From contig OZ038383.1 in NCBI GenBank assembly GCA_964036045.1, positions 66,655,725 to 66,719,724 on the forward strand: DNA of 64,000 nt, in the 5' to 3' direction. Positions 19,611 to 31,414 of the stretch are shown one piece after another (the stretch's first letter is position 1; each line of letters opens with the position of its first letter). This stretch comes from Eutreptiella sp. 'Long Island Sound 2002' (taxonomy: Eukaryota; Euglenozoa; Euglenophyceae; Eutreptiales; Eutreptiaceae). Position numbers and translations under genes: made by a program. The notes beneath the pieces were generated by a model, which saw only the letters and a program-made list of their open reading frames with translations, was not told where the DNA came from and made no database searches.

Positions 19611-22601
19611 TCACAATCCACGCTTTTTTGCGTGGCCCCTGGAATTGGGGTTAGGGACTCACAATCCACACTTTGTTGCGTGGCCCCTCGACATGGGGTT
19701 AGGGACTCACAATACACGCTTTGTTGCATGGCCTCTCGAGTTGGGGTTAGGCAGTGACAATTCACGCTTTGTTGCGTGGCCCCCCCAGATGGGGTTAGGG
19801 ACTCACAATCCACGCTTTGTTGCATGGCCTCTGAAATTGGGGTTAGGGACTCACAATGCACGGTTTGTTGCGTGGCACCTTGAGTTGCGGTTAGGGATTC
19901 ACAATCCAAGCTTTTTTGCGTGGCCCCTGTAGTTGGGGTTATGGACTCACAATCCACGCTTTTTTGTGTGGCCCCTCAAGTTGAGGTTAGGGACTCACAA
20001 TTCACGCTTCGTTGCGTTGCCCCTCGAGTTGGGGTTAGGGACTCACAATCCACGCATTTTTGCGTGGCCCATCGAGTTCGGGTTAGGGACTCACAATCCA
20101 CGCTTTGTTGCGTGGCCCCTCGAGTTGGGGTTAGGGACTCACAATCCACGCTTTGTTGCGTGGCCCCTTGAGTTGGGGTTAGGTACTCACAATCCACGCT
20201 TTGTTGCGTGGCCCCTTGAGTTGGGGTTAGGGACTCACAATCCACGCTTTGTTGCTTGCCCCGTTGAGATTTGGTTAGGGACTCACAATCCACGCCCTTT
20301 TGCGTGTCCCCTCGACAGTGGGTTAGGGACTCACAATCCACGCTTTTTTGCGTGGCCCCTCGAGTTGGGGTTGGAAACAACCAATCCACTCTTTGTTGCA
20401 TGGCGCCTCCAGTTGGGGTTAGGGACTCACAATCCACGCATTTTTGCGTGGCCCCTCCAGTTGGCGTTAGGGACTCACAATCCACGGTTTGTTGCGTGGC
20501 CCCTTGAGTTGGGGTAAGGGACTCACGATCCAGGCTGTTTTTCGTGGCCCCTCGAGTTGGGGTTAGGGACTCACAATCCACGCTTTTTTGCGTGGCCCCT
20601 CGAGTTGGGGTTGGGGACTCACAATCCACGCTTTTTGGCGTGGCCCCTCGAGATTTGGTTGGGGACTCACGATCCAGGCTGTTTTTCGTGGCCCCTCGAG
20701 TTGGGGTTAGGGACTCACAATCCACGCTTTTTGGCGTGGCCCCTCGATATTTGGTCAGGGCCTCACAATCCACGCTTTTTTGCGTGGCCCCTCGTCTTGA
20801 GGTTAGGGACTCACAATCCACGCTTTGTTGCGTGGCCCCTCGAGTTGGGGTTAGGGACTCACAATCCACGCTTTGTTGCGTGGCTCCTCGAGTTGGGGTT
20901 AGGGACTCACAATCCACGCTTTGTTGCGTGGCCCTTCGAGTTGGGGTTAGGGACTCACAATCCACGCTTTGTTGCGTGGCCCCTCGACTTGGGGTTAGGG
21001 AATCACAATCCACGCTTTTTTGCGTGGCCCCTCGAGTTGGGGTTAGGGACTCACAATCAACGCTTTGTTGCGTGGCCCCTCGAGTTGTGGTTAGGGACTC
21101 ACAGTCCACGCTTTGTCGCGTGGCCCCTCGAGTTGGGGTTAGGGACTCACAATCCACGCTTTGTTGCGTGGCCCCTCGAGTTGGGGTTAGGGACTCACAA
21201 TCCACGGTTTGTTGCGTGGCCCCTTGAGTTGAGTTAAGGGACCCACAATCCACGCTTTTTTGCGTGGCCCCTCGAGTTGGGGTTAGGGACTCACAATCCA
21301 CGCTTTGTTGCTTGGCCCCTGGAATTAGGGTTAGGGACTCACAATCCACGCTTTGTTGCATGGCCCCTCGAGTTGAGGTTAGGGACTCACAATCCACGCT
21401 TGTTTGCGTGGGCCCTAGAATTGGAGTTAGGGACTCACAATCCACGCTTTGTTGCGTTGCACCTTGAATTGCGGTTAGTGTTCACAATCCAAGCTTTTTT
21501 GCGTGGTCCCTGTAGTTGAGGTTAGGGACTCACAATCCACGCTTTGTTGCGTGGCCCCTCAAGTTGGGGTGAGGGACTCACAATCCACGCTTTGTTGCGT
21601 GGCCCCTCGAGTTGGGGTAAGAACTCACAATCCACGCTTTGTTGCGTGGCCCCTCGAGTTGGGGTTAGGGAGTCACAATCCACGCTTTGTTGCGTGGCCC
21701 CTCGACTTGGGGTTGGGGAATCACAATCCACGCTTTTTTGCGTGGCCCCTCGACATGGGGTTAGGGACTCACAATCCACGCTTTTTTGCGTGGCCCCTCG
21801 AGTTGGGGTTAGGGACTCACAGTCCACGCTTTGTTGCGTGGCCCCTCGAGTTGGGGTTAGGGACTCACAATCCACGCTTTGTTGCGTGGCCCCTCGAGTT
21901 GGGGTTAGGGACTCACAATCCACGGTTTGTTGCGTGGCCCCTTGAGTTGAGTTAAGGGACTCACAATCCATGCTTTTTTGCGTGGCCCCTCTAGTTGGGG
22001 TTAGGGACTCACAATCCACACTTTGTTGCTTGGCCCCTCGAGTTGGGGTTAGGGACTCACAATCCACGCTTTGTTGCGTGGCCCCTCGACTTGGGGTTAG
22101 GGAATCACAATCCACGCTTTTTTGCGTGGCCCCTCGAGTTGGGGTTAGGGACTCACAATCCACGCTTTGTTGCGTGGCCCCTCCAGTTGGGGTTAGGGAC
22201 TCACAATCCACGGTTTGTTGCGTGGCCCCTTGAGTTGAGTTAAGGGACTCACAATCCACCCTTTTTTGCGTGGCCCCTCGAGTTTGGGTTAGGGACTCAC
22301 AATCAACGCTTTTTTGCGTGGCCCCTGAGTTGAGATTAGGGACTCACAATCCACGCTTTGTTGCGTGGCCCCTCGACATGGGGTTAGGGACTCACAATCC
22401 TCGCTTTGTTGCGTGGCCCCCCGAGATGGGGTTAGGGACTCACAATCCACGCTTTGTTGCATGGCCCCTCGAGCTGAGGTTAGGGACTCACAATCCACGC
22501 TTGTTTGCGTGGGCCCTAGAATTGGAGTTAGGGACTCACAATCCACGCTTTGTTGCGCTGCACCTTGAATTGCGGTTAGTGTTCACAATCCAAGCTTTTT
22601 T

Positions 22602-22658
22602 GCTACGGGAGGCCCCACCCGGATAGCTGGGAGCCACAGAGCAAAAAAAAGCTTTTTT
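22602..22658. other. Short foreign insertion in one satellite unit
   Basis: The unit hairpin CTTTTTTGC is followed by about 55 non-satellite bases containing GGAGGCCCCACCCGGATAG and GAGCAAAAAAAAGC. Then AGCTTTTTTGC repeats and the array continues. The repeat of AGCTTTTTTGC on both sides could be a target duplication or a template-switch scar. It matches no feature elsewhere in the window. Confidence 0.55.
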
Positions 22659-25600
22659 GCGAGGTCCCTGTAATTGAGGTTAGGGACTCACAATCCACGC
22701 TTTGTTGCTTGGCCCCTCAAGTTGGGGTTAGGGACTCACAATCCACGGTTTGTTGCGTGGCCCCTCGAGTTGGGGTTAGGGACTCACAATCCACGCTTTT
22801 TTGCGTGGCCCCTGGAATTGAGGTTAGGGACTCACAATCCACACTTTGTTGCGTGGCCCCTCGACATGGGGTTAGGGACTCACAATCCACGCTTTGTTGC
22901 GTGGCCCCCCGAGATGGGGTTAGGGACTCACAATCCACGCTTTGTTGCATGGCCCCTCGAGTTGAGGTTAGGGACTCACAATCCACGCTTGTTTGCGTGG
23001 GCCCTAGAAGTGGTGGTAGGGACTCACAATCCACGCTTTGTTGCGTTGCACCTTGAATTGCGGTTAGTCTTCACAATCCACGCTTTTTTGCGAGGTCCCT
23101 GTAGTTGAGGTTACGGACTCACAATCCACGCTTTGTTGCGTGGCCCCTCAAGTTGGGGTTAGGGACTCACAATCCACGGTTTGTTGCGTGGCCCCTCGAC
23201 TTGGGGTTAGGGACTCACAATCCACGCATTTTTGCGTGGCCCCTCGAGTTGGGGTTAGGGACTCAGAATCCACGCTTTGTTGCGTGGCCCCTCGAGTTGG
23301 GGTTAGGGACTCACAATGCACGCTTTGTTGCGTGGCCCCTCGAGTTGGGGTTAGGGTCTCACAATCCACGCTTTGTTGCTTGGCCCCTCGAGATTTGGTT
23401 AGGGACTCACAATCCACGCTCTTTTGCGTGTCCCCTCGACTTGGGGTTAGGGACTCACAAATCACGCTTTTTTGCGTGGCCCCTCGAGTTGGGGTTGGGG
23501 ACTCGCAATCCACTCTTTGTTGCATGGCCCCTCGAGTTGGGGTTAGGGACTCACGATCCACGCATTTTTGCGTGGCCCCTCGAGTTGGGGTTAGGGACTC
23601 ACAGTCCACGCCTTTTTGTGTGGCCCCTCTAGTTGGGGTTCGGGACTCACAATGCACGCTTTTTGGCGTGGCCCCCCGAGATTTGGTTTGTGACTCACGA
23701 TCCACGCTGTTTTGCGTGGCCCCTCGAGTTGGGGTTGGGGACTCACAATCCACGCTTTTTTACGTGGCCCCTCGAGTTCGGGTTAGGGACTCACAATCCA
23801 CGCTTTGTTGCGTGGCCCCTCGAGTTGGGGTTAGGGACTCACAGTCCGCGCTTTGTTGCGTGGCATGTCGACTTGGGGTTAGGGACTGACAATCCACGCT
23901 TTTGTTGCGTGGCCCCTGGAGATGGGGTTAGGGACTCAGAGTCCACGCTTTGTTGCGTGGCTCCTCGAGTTTGGATTAGGGACTCACAATCCACGCTTTG
24001 TTGCGTGGCCCCTCAAGTTGGGGTTAGGGACTCACAATCCACGGTTTTTTGCGTGGCCCCTCCATTTGGGGTTAGGGACTCACAATCCACGCTTTGTTGC
24101 TTGGCCCCTCGAGTTGGGGTTAGGGACTCACAATCCACGCTTTTTTGCGTGGCCCCTGGAACTGGGGTTAGGGACTCACAATCCACGCTTTTTTGTGTGG
24201 CCCCTCGACATGGGGTTAGGGACTCACAATCCACGCTCCGTTGCGTGGCCTCTCGAGTTGGGGTTAGGGACTGACAATTCACGCTTTGTTGCGTGGCCCC
24301 TCGAGATGGGGTTAGGGACTCACAATCCACGCTTTGTTGCATGGCCCCTCGAGTTCAGGTTAGGGACTCACAATCCACGCTTTTTCGCGTGGGCCCTAGA
24401 ATTGGGGTTAGGGACTCACTATCCACGCCTTGTTGCGTGGCACCTTGAATTGCGGTTAGGGATTCACAATCCAAGCTTTTTTGCGGGACCCCTGTAGTTG
24501 GGGTTAGGGACTCACAATCCACGCTTTTTTTTGTGGCCCCTCAAGTTGGGGTTAGGGACTCACAATCCACGCATTTTTGCGTGGCCCCTGGAGTTGGGGT
24601 TAGGGACTCAAAACCCACGCTTTTTGGCGTGGCCCCTCGAGTTGGGGTTAGGGACTCACAATCCACGCTTTGTTGCGTGGCACCTCGAGTTGGGGTCGAG
24701 GACTCACAATCCACGCTTTGTTGCGTGGCGCCTCGAGGTTTGGTTAGGGACTCACAATCCACGCTCTTTTGCGTGTCCCCTCCACTTGGGGTTAGGGACT
24801 CACCAAACCACGCTTTTTTGCGTGGCCCCTCGAGTTGGGGTTAGGGACTCACAATCCACGCTTTGTTGCGTGGCACCTCGAGTTGGGGTCGAGGACTCAC
24901 AATCCACGCTTTGTTCCGTGGCCCCTCGAGTTGGGGTTAGGGACTCACAATCCACGCTTTGTTGCGTGGCCCCTCGAGTTGAGGTTAGGGAGTCACAATC
25001 CACGCTTTGTTGCTTGGCCCCTCGACTTGGGGTTAGGCACTCACCAACCACGCTTTTTTGCGTGGCCCCTCGAGTTGGGGTTGGGGATTCACAATCCACT
25101 CTTTGTTGCATGGCCCCTCGAGTTAAGCTTAGGGACTCACATTCCACGCTTTGTTGCGTGGCTCTCGAGTTGGGGTTAGGAACTCACAATCCACGCTTTG
25201 TTGCGCGGCCCCTCAACTTGGGGTTAGGGAATCACAATCCATCCCTTTTTGCTTGGCCCCTCGAGTTGGGGTTAGGGACTCACAGTCCACGCTTTGTTGC
25301 GTGGCCCCTCGAGTTGGGGTTAGGGACTCACAATCCACGCTTTGTTGCGTGGCCCCTCGAGTTGGGGTTAGGGACACACGATCCACGCTTTGTTGCGTGG
25401 CCCCTTGAGTTGGGGTAAGGGACTCACAATCCACGCTTTTTTGCGTGGCCCCTCGAGTTGGGGTTAGGGACTCACAATCCACGCTTTGTTGCTTCGCCCC
25501 TCGAGTTGGGGTTAGGGACTCACAATCCACACTTTGTTGCGTGGCCCCTCAACATGGGGTTAGGGACTCACAATTTAGGCTTTGTTGCGTGGCCTCTCGA

Positions 25601-27480
25601 GTTGGGGTTAGGGACTGACAATTCACTCTTTGTTGCGTGGCCCCTTGAATTGGGGTTAGGGACTCACAATCCACGCTTTGTTGCATGGCCCCTCGAGTTG
25701 GGGTTAGGGACTCACAATCCGCGCTTTGTTGCGTGGCACCTTGAATTGCGGTTAGGGATTCGCAATCCACCCTTTTTTGCGTGGCCCCTGTAGTTGGGGT
25801 TAGGGACTCACAATCCAGGCTTTGTTGCGTGGCCCCTCAAGTTGGGGTTAGGGACTCACAATCCACGCTTTTTTGCGTGGCCCCTCGAGTTGGGGTTAGG
25901 AACTCACAATCCACGATTTGTTGCGTGGCCCCTAGAGTTGGGGTTAGGGACTCACAATCCACGCTTTGTTGCGGGGCCCCTCGAGTTGAGGTTAGGGACT
26001 CACAATCCACACTTTGTTCCTTGGCCCCTCGAGATTTGGTTAGGGACTCACAATCCACGCTCTTTTGCGTGTCCCCTCGACTTGGGGTTAGGGACTCACC
26101 AACCACGCTTTTTTGCGTGGCCCCTGGAGTTGGGGTTGGGGACTCACAATCCACTCTTTGTTGCATGGCCCCTCGAGTTGGGGTTAGGGACTCACAATCC
26201 ACGCATTTTTGCGTGGCCCCTCGAGTTGGGGTTAGGGACTCACAATCCACGCTTTTTTGCGTGGCCCCTCGAGTTGGGGTTTGGGACTCACAATCCACGC
26301 TTTTTTGTGTGGACCCTCGAGTTTGGGTCGGGGACTCACAATCCACGCTTTGTTGCGTGGCCCCTCGAGTTGGGGTTAGGGACTCATAATCCACGCTTTG
26401 TTGCGTGGCCCCTCGACTTGGGGTTAGGGAATCACAATCCATGCTTTTTGGCGTGGCCTTCCGACATGGGGTTAGGGACTCACAATCCACGCTTTTTTGC
26501 GTGGCCCCTCGGATTGGGGTCAGGGACTCACCATCCACGCCTTGTTGCGTGGCCCCTCGAGTTGGAGGTAGGGACTCACAATCCACGCTTTGTTGCGTGG
26601 CACCTCGACTTGGGGTTAGGGAATAACAATCCATGCTTTTTTGCGTGGCCCCTCCAGTTGGGGTTAGGGCCTCACCAGGGTTGGTACAATACAGTACGTG
26701 TAATGTATTGTATCGTTCCGATACAGTACTGTAATGTAATGTATTGTATCTCTAATTTTTCTGACAAAGTAGTGTTTTAGTTTACAACCTGCAATGGTTT
26801 GCGAAAACAGTTTTTTGCCTTTGTTTACGTTTTCTGGATTCCTTTTGTTCTATATTTATTTATGATGTTCAAGACAGGGTTGGGATGAACAAACGTTGCT
26901 TGTTAATTTTTTTTTGAAAATTAACGAATGAACGAACGAACGATGAAAATAAACGAACATCGTGTGTTAATTTTTTCCTTGTTCATGTTGTTTCGGTTTG
27001 CTTCTAATGGTTTACTTGCTTCTATTGTGCCCCTTCCTAGTGCTTTTTGAAAAAAAGTAGACTCACAATGTTTTTTGTGGAGAAAATAATGTTTCGGATG
27101 TTTTTAAAAACCATTGTGCTTCTTTTGAAAAAAGAATACTTCAGATATTTTTGAAAACCATTGCGTTCTCGAACAAGGCCCCAGGAGATCCAGCCTCACA
27201 AAGGCACCTGTCCCCAGGCTGACCACCAAATGGCCAAAAATGGCAAATGGCAAAAAGTGAGCAACCAGCAAAAAATAAAGCAAGCGCATGTATCTGTACA
27301 GCTGCTGCAGCACACATAACAGGTCCCTGCCGTCACTTGAAGCCTCTGTGCAGAAGTGAAATTTTGAGATTCAAATGACATCACTGAGATGCAGCAGCAA
27401 ACTGACTGAGTCCACCATAAAGGGTCATATAAAGGACAACGAAGGCTCACTGTCGAGACAACAGAAGCGAGCGCGACGAA

Positions 27481-27744
27481 CACTCAAACGACACTCACAG
27501 CACGCGCCGACACTCAAATGACACTCACAGCACGCGCTGACACTCAAATGACACTCACAGCACGCGCCGACATTCAAATAACACTCACAGCACGCACCGA
27601 CACTCAAATGACACTCGCAGCACGCGCCGACACTCAAATGACACTCACAGCACGCGCCGACACTCAAAGGACACTCACAGCACGCGCCGACATTCAAATA
27701 ACACTCACAACACGCGCCGACACTCAAATGACACTCACAGCACC
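27481..27744. repeat. 30-bp minisatellite inside the hAT element (about 8.8 copies)
   Basis: Units read CACTCAAATGACACTCACAG then CACGCGCCGA, with variants such as CATTCAAATA and CACGCACCGA. The period is a multiple of three, so both strands show stop-free frames, for example a Cys-rich 10-residue repeat on the minus strand. No start context or splice signal supports a protein. Confidence 0.93.
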
Positions 27745-27960
27745 TTCTTCCTTTTGTGCTCCTTCTTCGTCTTCTTTGTCTTCACTCCTCAGTCTTCTTC
27801 GCTGCTGCAGCTTCTCGATCTTCTGCTGTCTTCTTCTTAACGTCTCTTTGATCTCCTTCGCCTCTTCCGCTTCTTTCTTCTGTTCTTTCTCTCTTCATAT
27901 TCTTCCCTCCTGTTCTTCTTCTCCTTCTTCTTCACTTGCTTCTTGTGAGGCCCTGCAAAC
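27745..27960 (-). other. Pyrimidine-rich tract; possible decayed exon on the minus strand
   Basis: This CT-rich stretch follows the minisatellite. Read on the minus strand it begins after TTTGCAGGG, which looks like a splice acceptor, and gives about 40 codons of almost pure Lys/Arg/Glu before a stop near 27,838. It could be a captured host exon or a remnant of a parent element, or plain purine bias. I favour simple sequence. Confidence 0.2.
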
Positions 27961-30900
27961 GCAAGACAGGCAGAAAAATTCAAACACCAATGTTAATGAA
28001 ACGAAGTCCAAATTAAAATCATTGCAAATTCTATAAAGTACCTCACATTTGCACTGTCAATCCTTGGCCATGTTTGTTTGCTCAGCGGCGCCCGCGGTTG
28101 GCGCCAGATGCTAGCCTAGGAACAAGACGTGTACTGTATTGTATTCTCGCGATACAGTACGCGTATATATACGTTACGCGTATATATACGCCGTCTTTTC
28201 CAACCCTGGGCCTCACAATCCACGCTTTGTTGCGTGGCCCCTCGAGTAGGGGCTGGGGACTAACAATCCACGCTTTTTTGTGTGGCCCCTCGAGTTGGGG
28301 TTAGGGAGTCACCATCCACGCCTTGTTGCGTGGCCTCTCTAGTTGGGGGTAGGGACTCACAATCCACGCTTTGTTGCGTGGCCCCTCGACTTGGGGTTAG
28401 GGAATAACAATCCATGCTTTTTTGCGTGGCCCCTCGAGTTGGGGTTGGGGACTCACAATCCACGCTTTTTGGCGTGGCCCCTCGAGATTTGGTTAGGGAC
28501 TCAGGATCCACGCTTTTTTGCGTGGCCCCTCGAGTTGGGGTTAGGGACTCACAATCCACGCTTTGTTGCGTGGCCCCTCGAGTTGGGGTTGCGGACTCAC
28601 AATCCACGCTTTGTTGCGTGGCCCCTCGAGATTTGGTTAGGGACTCACGATCCACGCTTTTTTGCGTGGCCCCTCGAGTTGGGGTTAGGGACTCACCATC
28701 CACGCCTTGTTGCGTGGCCCCTCGAGCTGGGGTTAGGGACTCACAATCCACGCTTTGTTGCGTGGCCCCTCCAGTTGGGGGTAGGGACTCACAATCCACG
28801 CTTTGTTGCGTGGCCCCTCGAGTTGAGGTTAGGGACTCACAATCCATGCATTTTTGTGTGGCCCCTTGAATTGGGATTAGGGACTCAAAATCCACGCTTT
28901 GTTGCGTGGCCCCTCGAATTGGGGTCAGGGACTCACAATCCATGCTTTTTTGCGTGGCCCCTCGAGTTCGGGTTAGGCACTCACAATCCACGCTTTGTTG
29001 CGTGGCCCCTATAGTTGGGGTTAGGGACTCACAATCCACGCGTTTTTGCGTGCCGCCTCGAGTTGGGGTTAGGGCCTCCCCAATCCACGCTTTTAGGCGT
29101 GGCCCCTAGAGTTGGGGTAAGGGACCCACAATCCACCCTTTGTTGCATGGCCCCTTGAGTTGGGGTAAGGGACTCACAATCCACGCTTTGTTGCTTGGCC
29201 CACGAGATTTGGTTAGGGACTCACAATCCACGCTTCTTTGCGTGGCCCCTGGAATGGGGGTTAGGGACTCACAATCCACGCTTTTTTAAGTGGCCCCTGG
29301 AATTAGGGTTAGGGACTCACAATCCATGCTTCGATGCGTGGCCTCCCGAGTTGGGGTTAGGGACTCACAATCCACGCATTTTTGCGTGGCCCCTCAAGTT
29401 GGGGTTACGGACTCACAATCCACGCTTTGTTGCATGGCCCCTGGATTGGGGGTTAGGGACTCACAATCCACGCTTTGATGCGTGAACCCCCGAGATTTGC
29501 TTGGGGACTCACAATGCACGCTTTTTGGCATGGCCCCTCAAGTTGGGGTTAGGGACACACGATCCACGCTTTGTTGCTTGGCCCCTCGAGTTGGGGTTAG
29601 GGACTCACAATCCACGCTTTGTTGCGTGGCCCCTCGAGTTGGGGTTACGGAATAACAATCAATGCCTAGGGGCTAAGGATAGGGTTACGCTTTGTTGCTT
29701 GGCCCACGAGATTTGGTTAGGGACTCACAATCCATGCTTCTTTGCGTGGCCCCTGGAATTGGGGTTACGGACTCCCAATCCACGCTTTTTTGTGTACCCC
29801 CTGGAATTAGGGTTAGGGACTCACAATCCACGCTTCGATGCGTGGCCTCTCGAGTTGGGGTTAGGGACTTACAATCCACGCGTTTTTGTGTGGCCCCTCG
29901 AGTTGGGGTTAGGGACTGACAATCCACGCTTTGTTGCATATCCCCGCGAGTTGGGGTTAGGGACTCACAATCCATGCTTTGTTGCATGGGCCCTGGATTT
30001 GGGGTTAGGGACTCACAATCCACGCTTTTTTGCATGGCCCCTTGAATTGGGGTCGGGGACTCACAATGCACGCTTTTTGGCGTGGCCCCTTGACTTGGGG
30101 TTAGGGACCCACAATCCACGCTTTGTTGCGTGGCCCCTCGAGTTGGGGTGAGGAACTCACAATCCACGCTTTTTTGCGTGGCCCCTCGACTTGGAGTTAG
30201 GGACTCGCAATCCACGCTTTTTTGCGTGGCCACTCGAGTTGGGGTTAGGGCCTCACAATCCACGCTTTGTTGCGTGGCGCCTGGAGTTGGGGTTAGGGAC
30301 TCACATTCCACGCATTTTTGTGTGGCCCCTTGAATTGGGCTTAGGGACTCACAATCCACGCATTTTTGTGTGGCCCCTCGAGTTGAGGTTAGGGACTCAC
30401 AATCCACGCTTTGTTGCGTGGCCCCTCGAGTTGGGGTTAGGGACTCACAATCCACGCATTTTTGTGTGGCCCCTCGAATTGGGGTTAGGGACTCACAATC
30501 CACGCTTTTTTGCTTGGCCCCTCAAATTGGGGTTAGGGACTCAGAATCCACGCTTTGTTGCGTGGCCCCTTGAGTTGGGGTTAGGGACTCACAATCCACG
30601 CTTTTTTGCGTGGCCCCTCGAGTTGGGGTTAGGGACTCACAATCCACGCTTTGTTGAGTTGTCCCTCTAGTTGGGATTAGGGACGCACAATTCACGCTTT
30701 TTTGCGCCACGCGTTTTTGCGTGGCCCCTCGAGTTGGGGTTAGGGTCTCACAATGCACGCTTTGTTGCATGGCCCCTTGGGTTAGGGTTAGGGACTCACA
30801 ATCCACGTTTTGTTGCATGGCCCTTGGATTTGGGGTTGGGGACTCAGAATGCACGCTTTGTTGCGTGGCCCCTCGAGTTGAGGTTAGGGACTCACAATCC

Positions 30901-31414
30901 ATGCTTTGTTGCGTGGCCCCTCGAGTTGGGGTTAGGGACTCACAATCCAAGCTTTGTTGCGGGGCCCGTCCAGTTGGGGTTAGGGAGTCACAATGTACGC
31001 ATTTTTGCGTGGCCCCTGGAATTGGGGTTCGGGACTCACAATCCACGCTTTTTTGCGTGGCCCCTCAAGTTGGAGTTAGGGACGCACAATCCTCACGCTT
31101 TTGCGTGGCCCCTCGAGTTGGGGTTAGGGACTGACAATCCACGCTTTGTTGCATGGCCCCTCGAGTTGGGGTTAGGGACTCACAATCCAAGCTTTGTTGC
31201 ATGGCCCCTGAATTTGGCGTTAGGGACTCACAATCCACGCTTTTTTGCGTGGCCCCTCGAGTTGGGGTTGGGGACTCACAATGCACACTTTTTGGCGTGG
31301 CCCCTCGAGTTGGGGTCAGGGACTCAAAATCCATGCTTTGTTGCGTGGCCCCTCGAGTTGGGGTTGGGGACGCACAATCCACGCTTTTTTGCGTGGCCTC
31401 TTGAATTGGGGTTA

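Larger units (their letters stand above)
10101..26675. repeat. 48-bp satellite array, block 1
   Basis: About 345 head-to-tail units of 48 bp. In order a unit reads GGGGTTAGGG, ACTCACAAT, CCACGCTTTGTTGCGTGG, CCCCTCGAGTT. CCACGC pairs with GCGTGG around a 6-base loop, and CCCC pairs with the GGGG of the next unit around TCGAGTT. Frequent variants are loop TTTTTT instead of TTTGTT, CTTGAG or CTCAAG for CTCGAG, and GTGTGG or GCATGG for GCGTGG. Units differ by a few to about 20%. The block starts at the LTR edge and ends at the target-site copy GGCCTCAC of the hAT insertion. Long open frames in it follow from the 3 x 16 period; three of six frames of the consensus have no stop. Confidence 0.97.
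26676..28208. mobile_element. Non-autonomous hAT-type DNA transposon (1,533 bp)
   Basis: The array is interrupted exactly between two copies of GGCCTCAC (26,668-26,675 and 28,209-28,216), an 8-bp target-site duplication. The insert starts CAGGGTTGG and ends CCAACCCTG, a perfect 9-bp terminal inverted repeat of the CAGGG type common in hAT elements. Subterminal copies of ATACAGTAC occur at 26,689-26,697 and 26,721-26,729, and at 28,152-28,160; the motif is inverted at 28,131-28,139. These are candidate transposase-binding sites. No transposase frame is present, so it must have been moved by a transposase made elsewhere. The AT-rich body (about 26,760-27,170) holds only short simple repeats such as AACGAACGAACG. 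The clean target copies suggest a fairly recent insertion. Confidence 0.9.
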
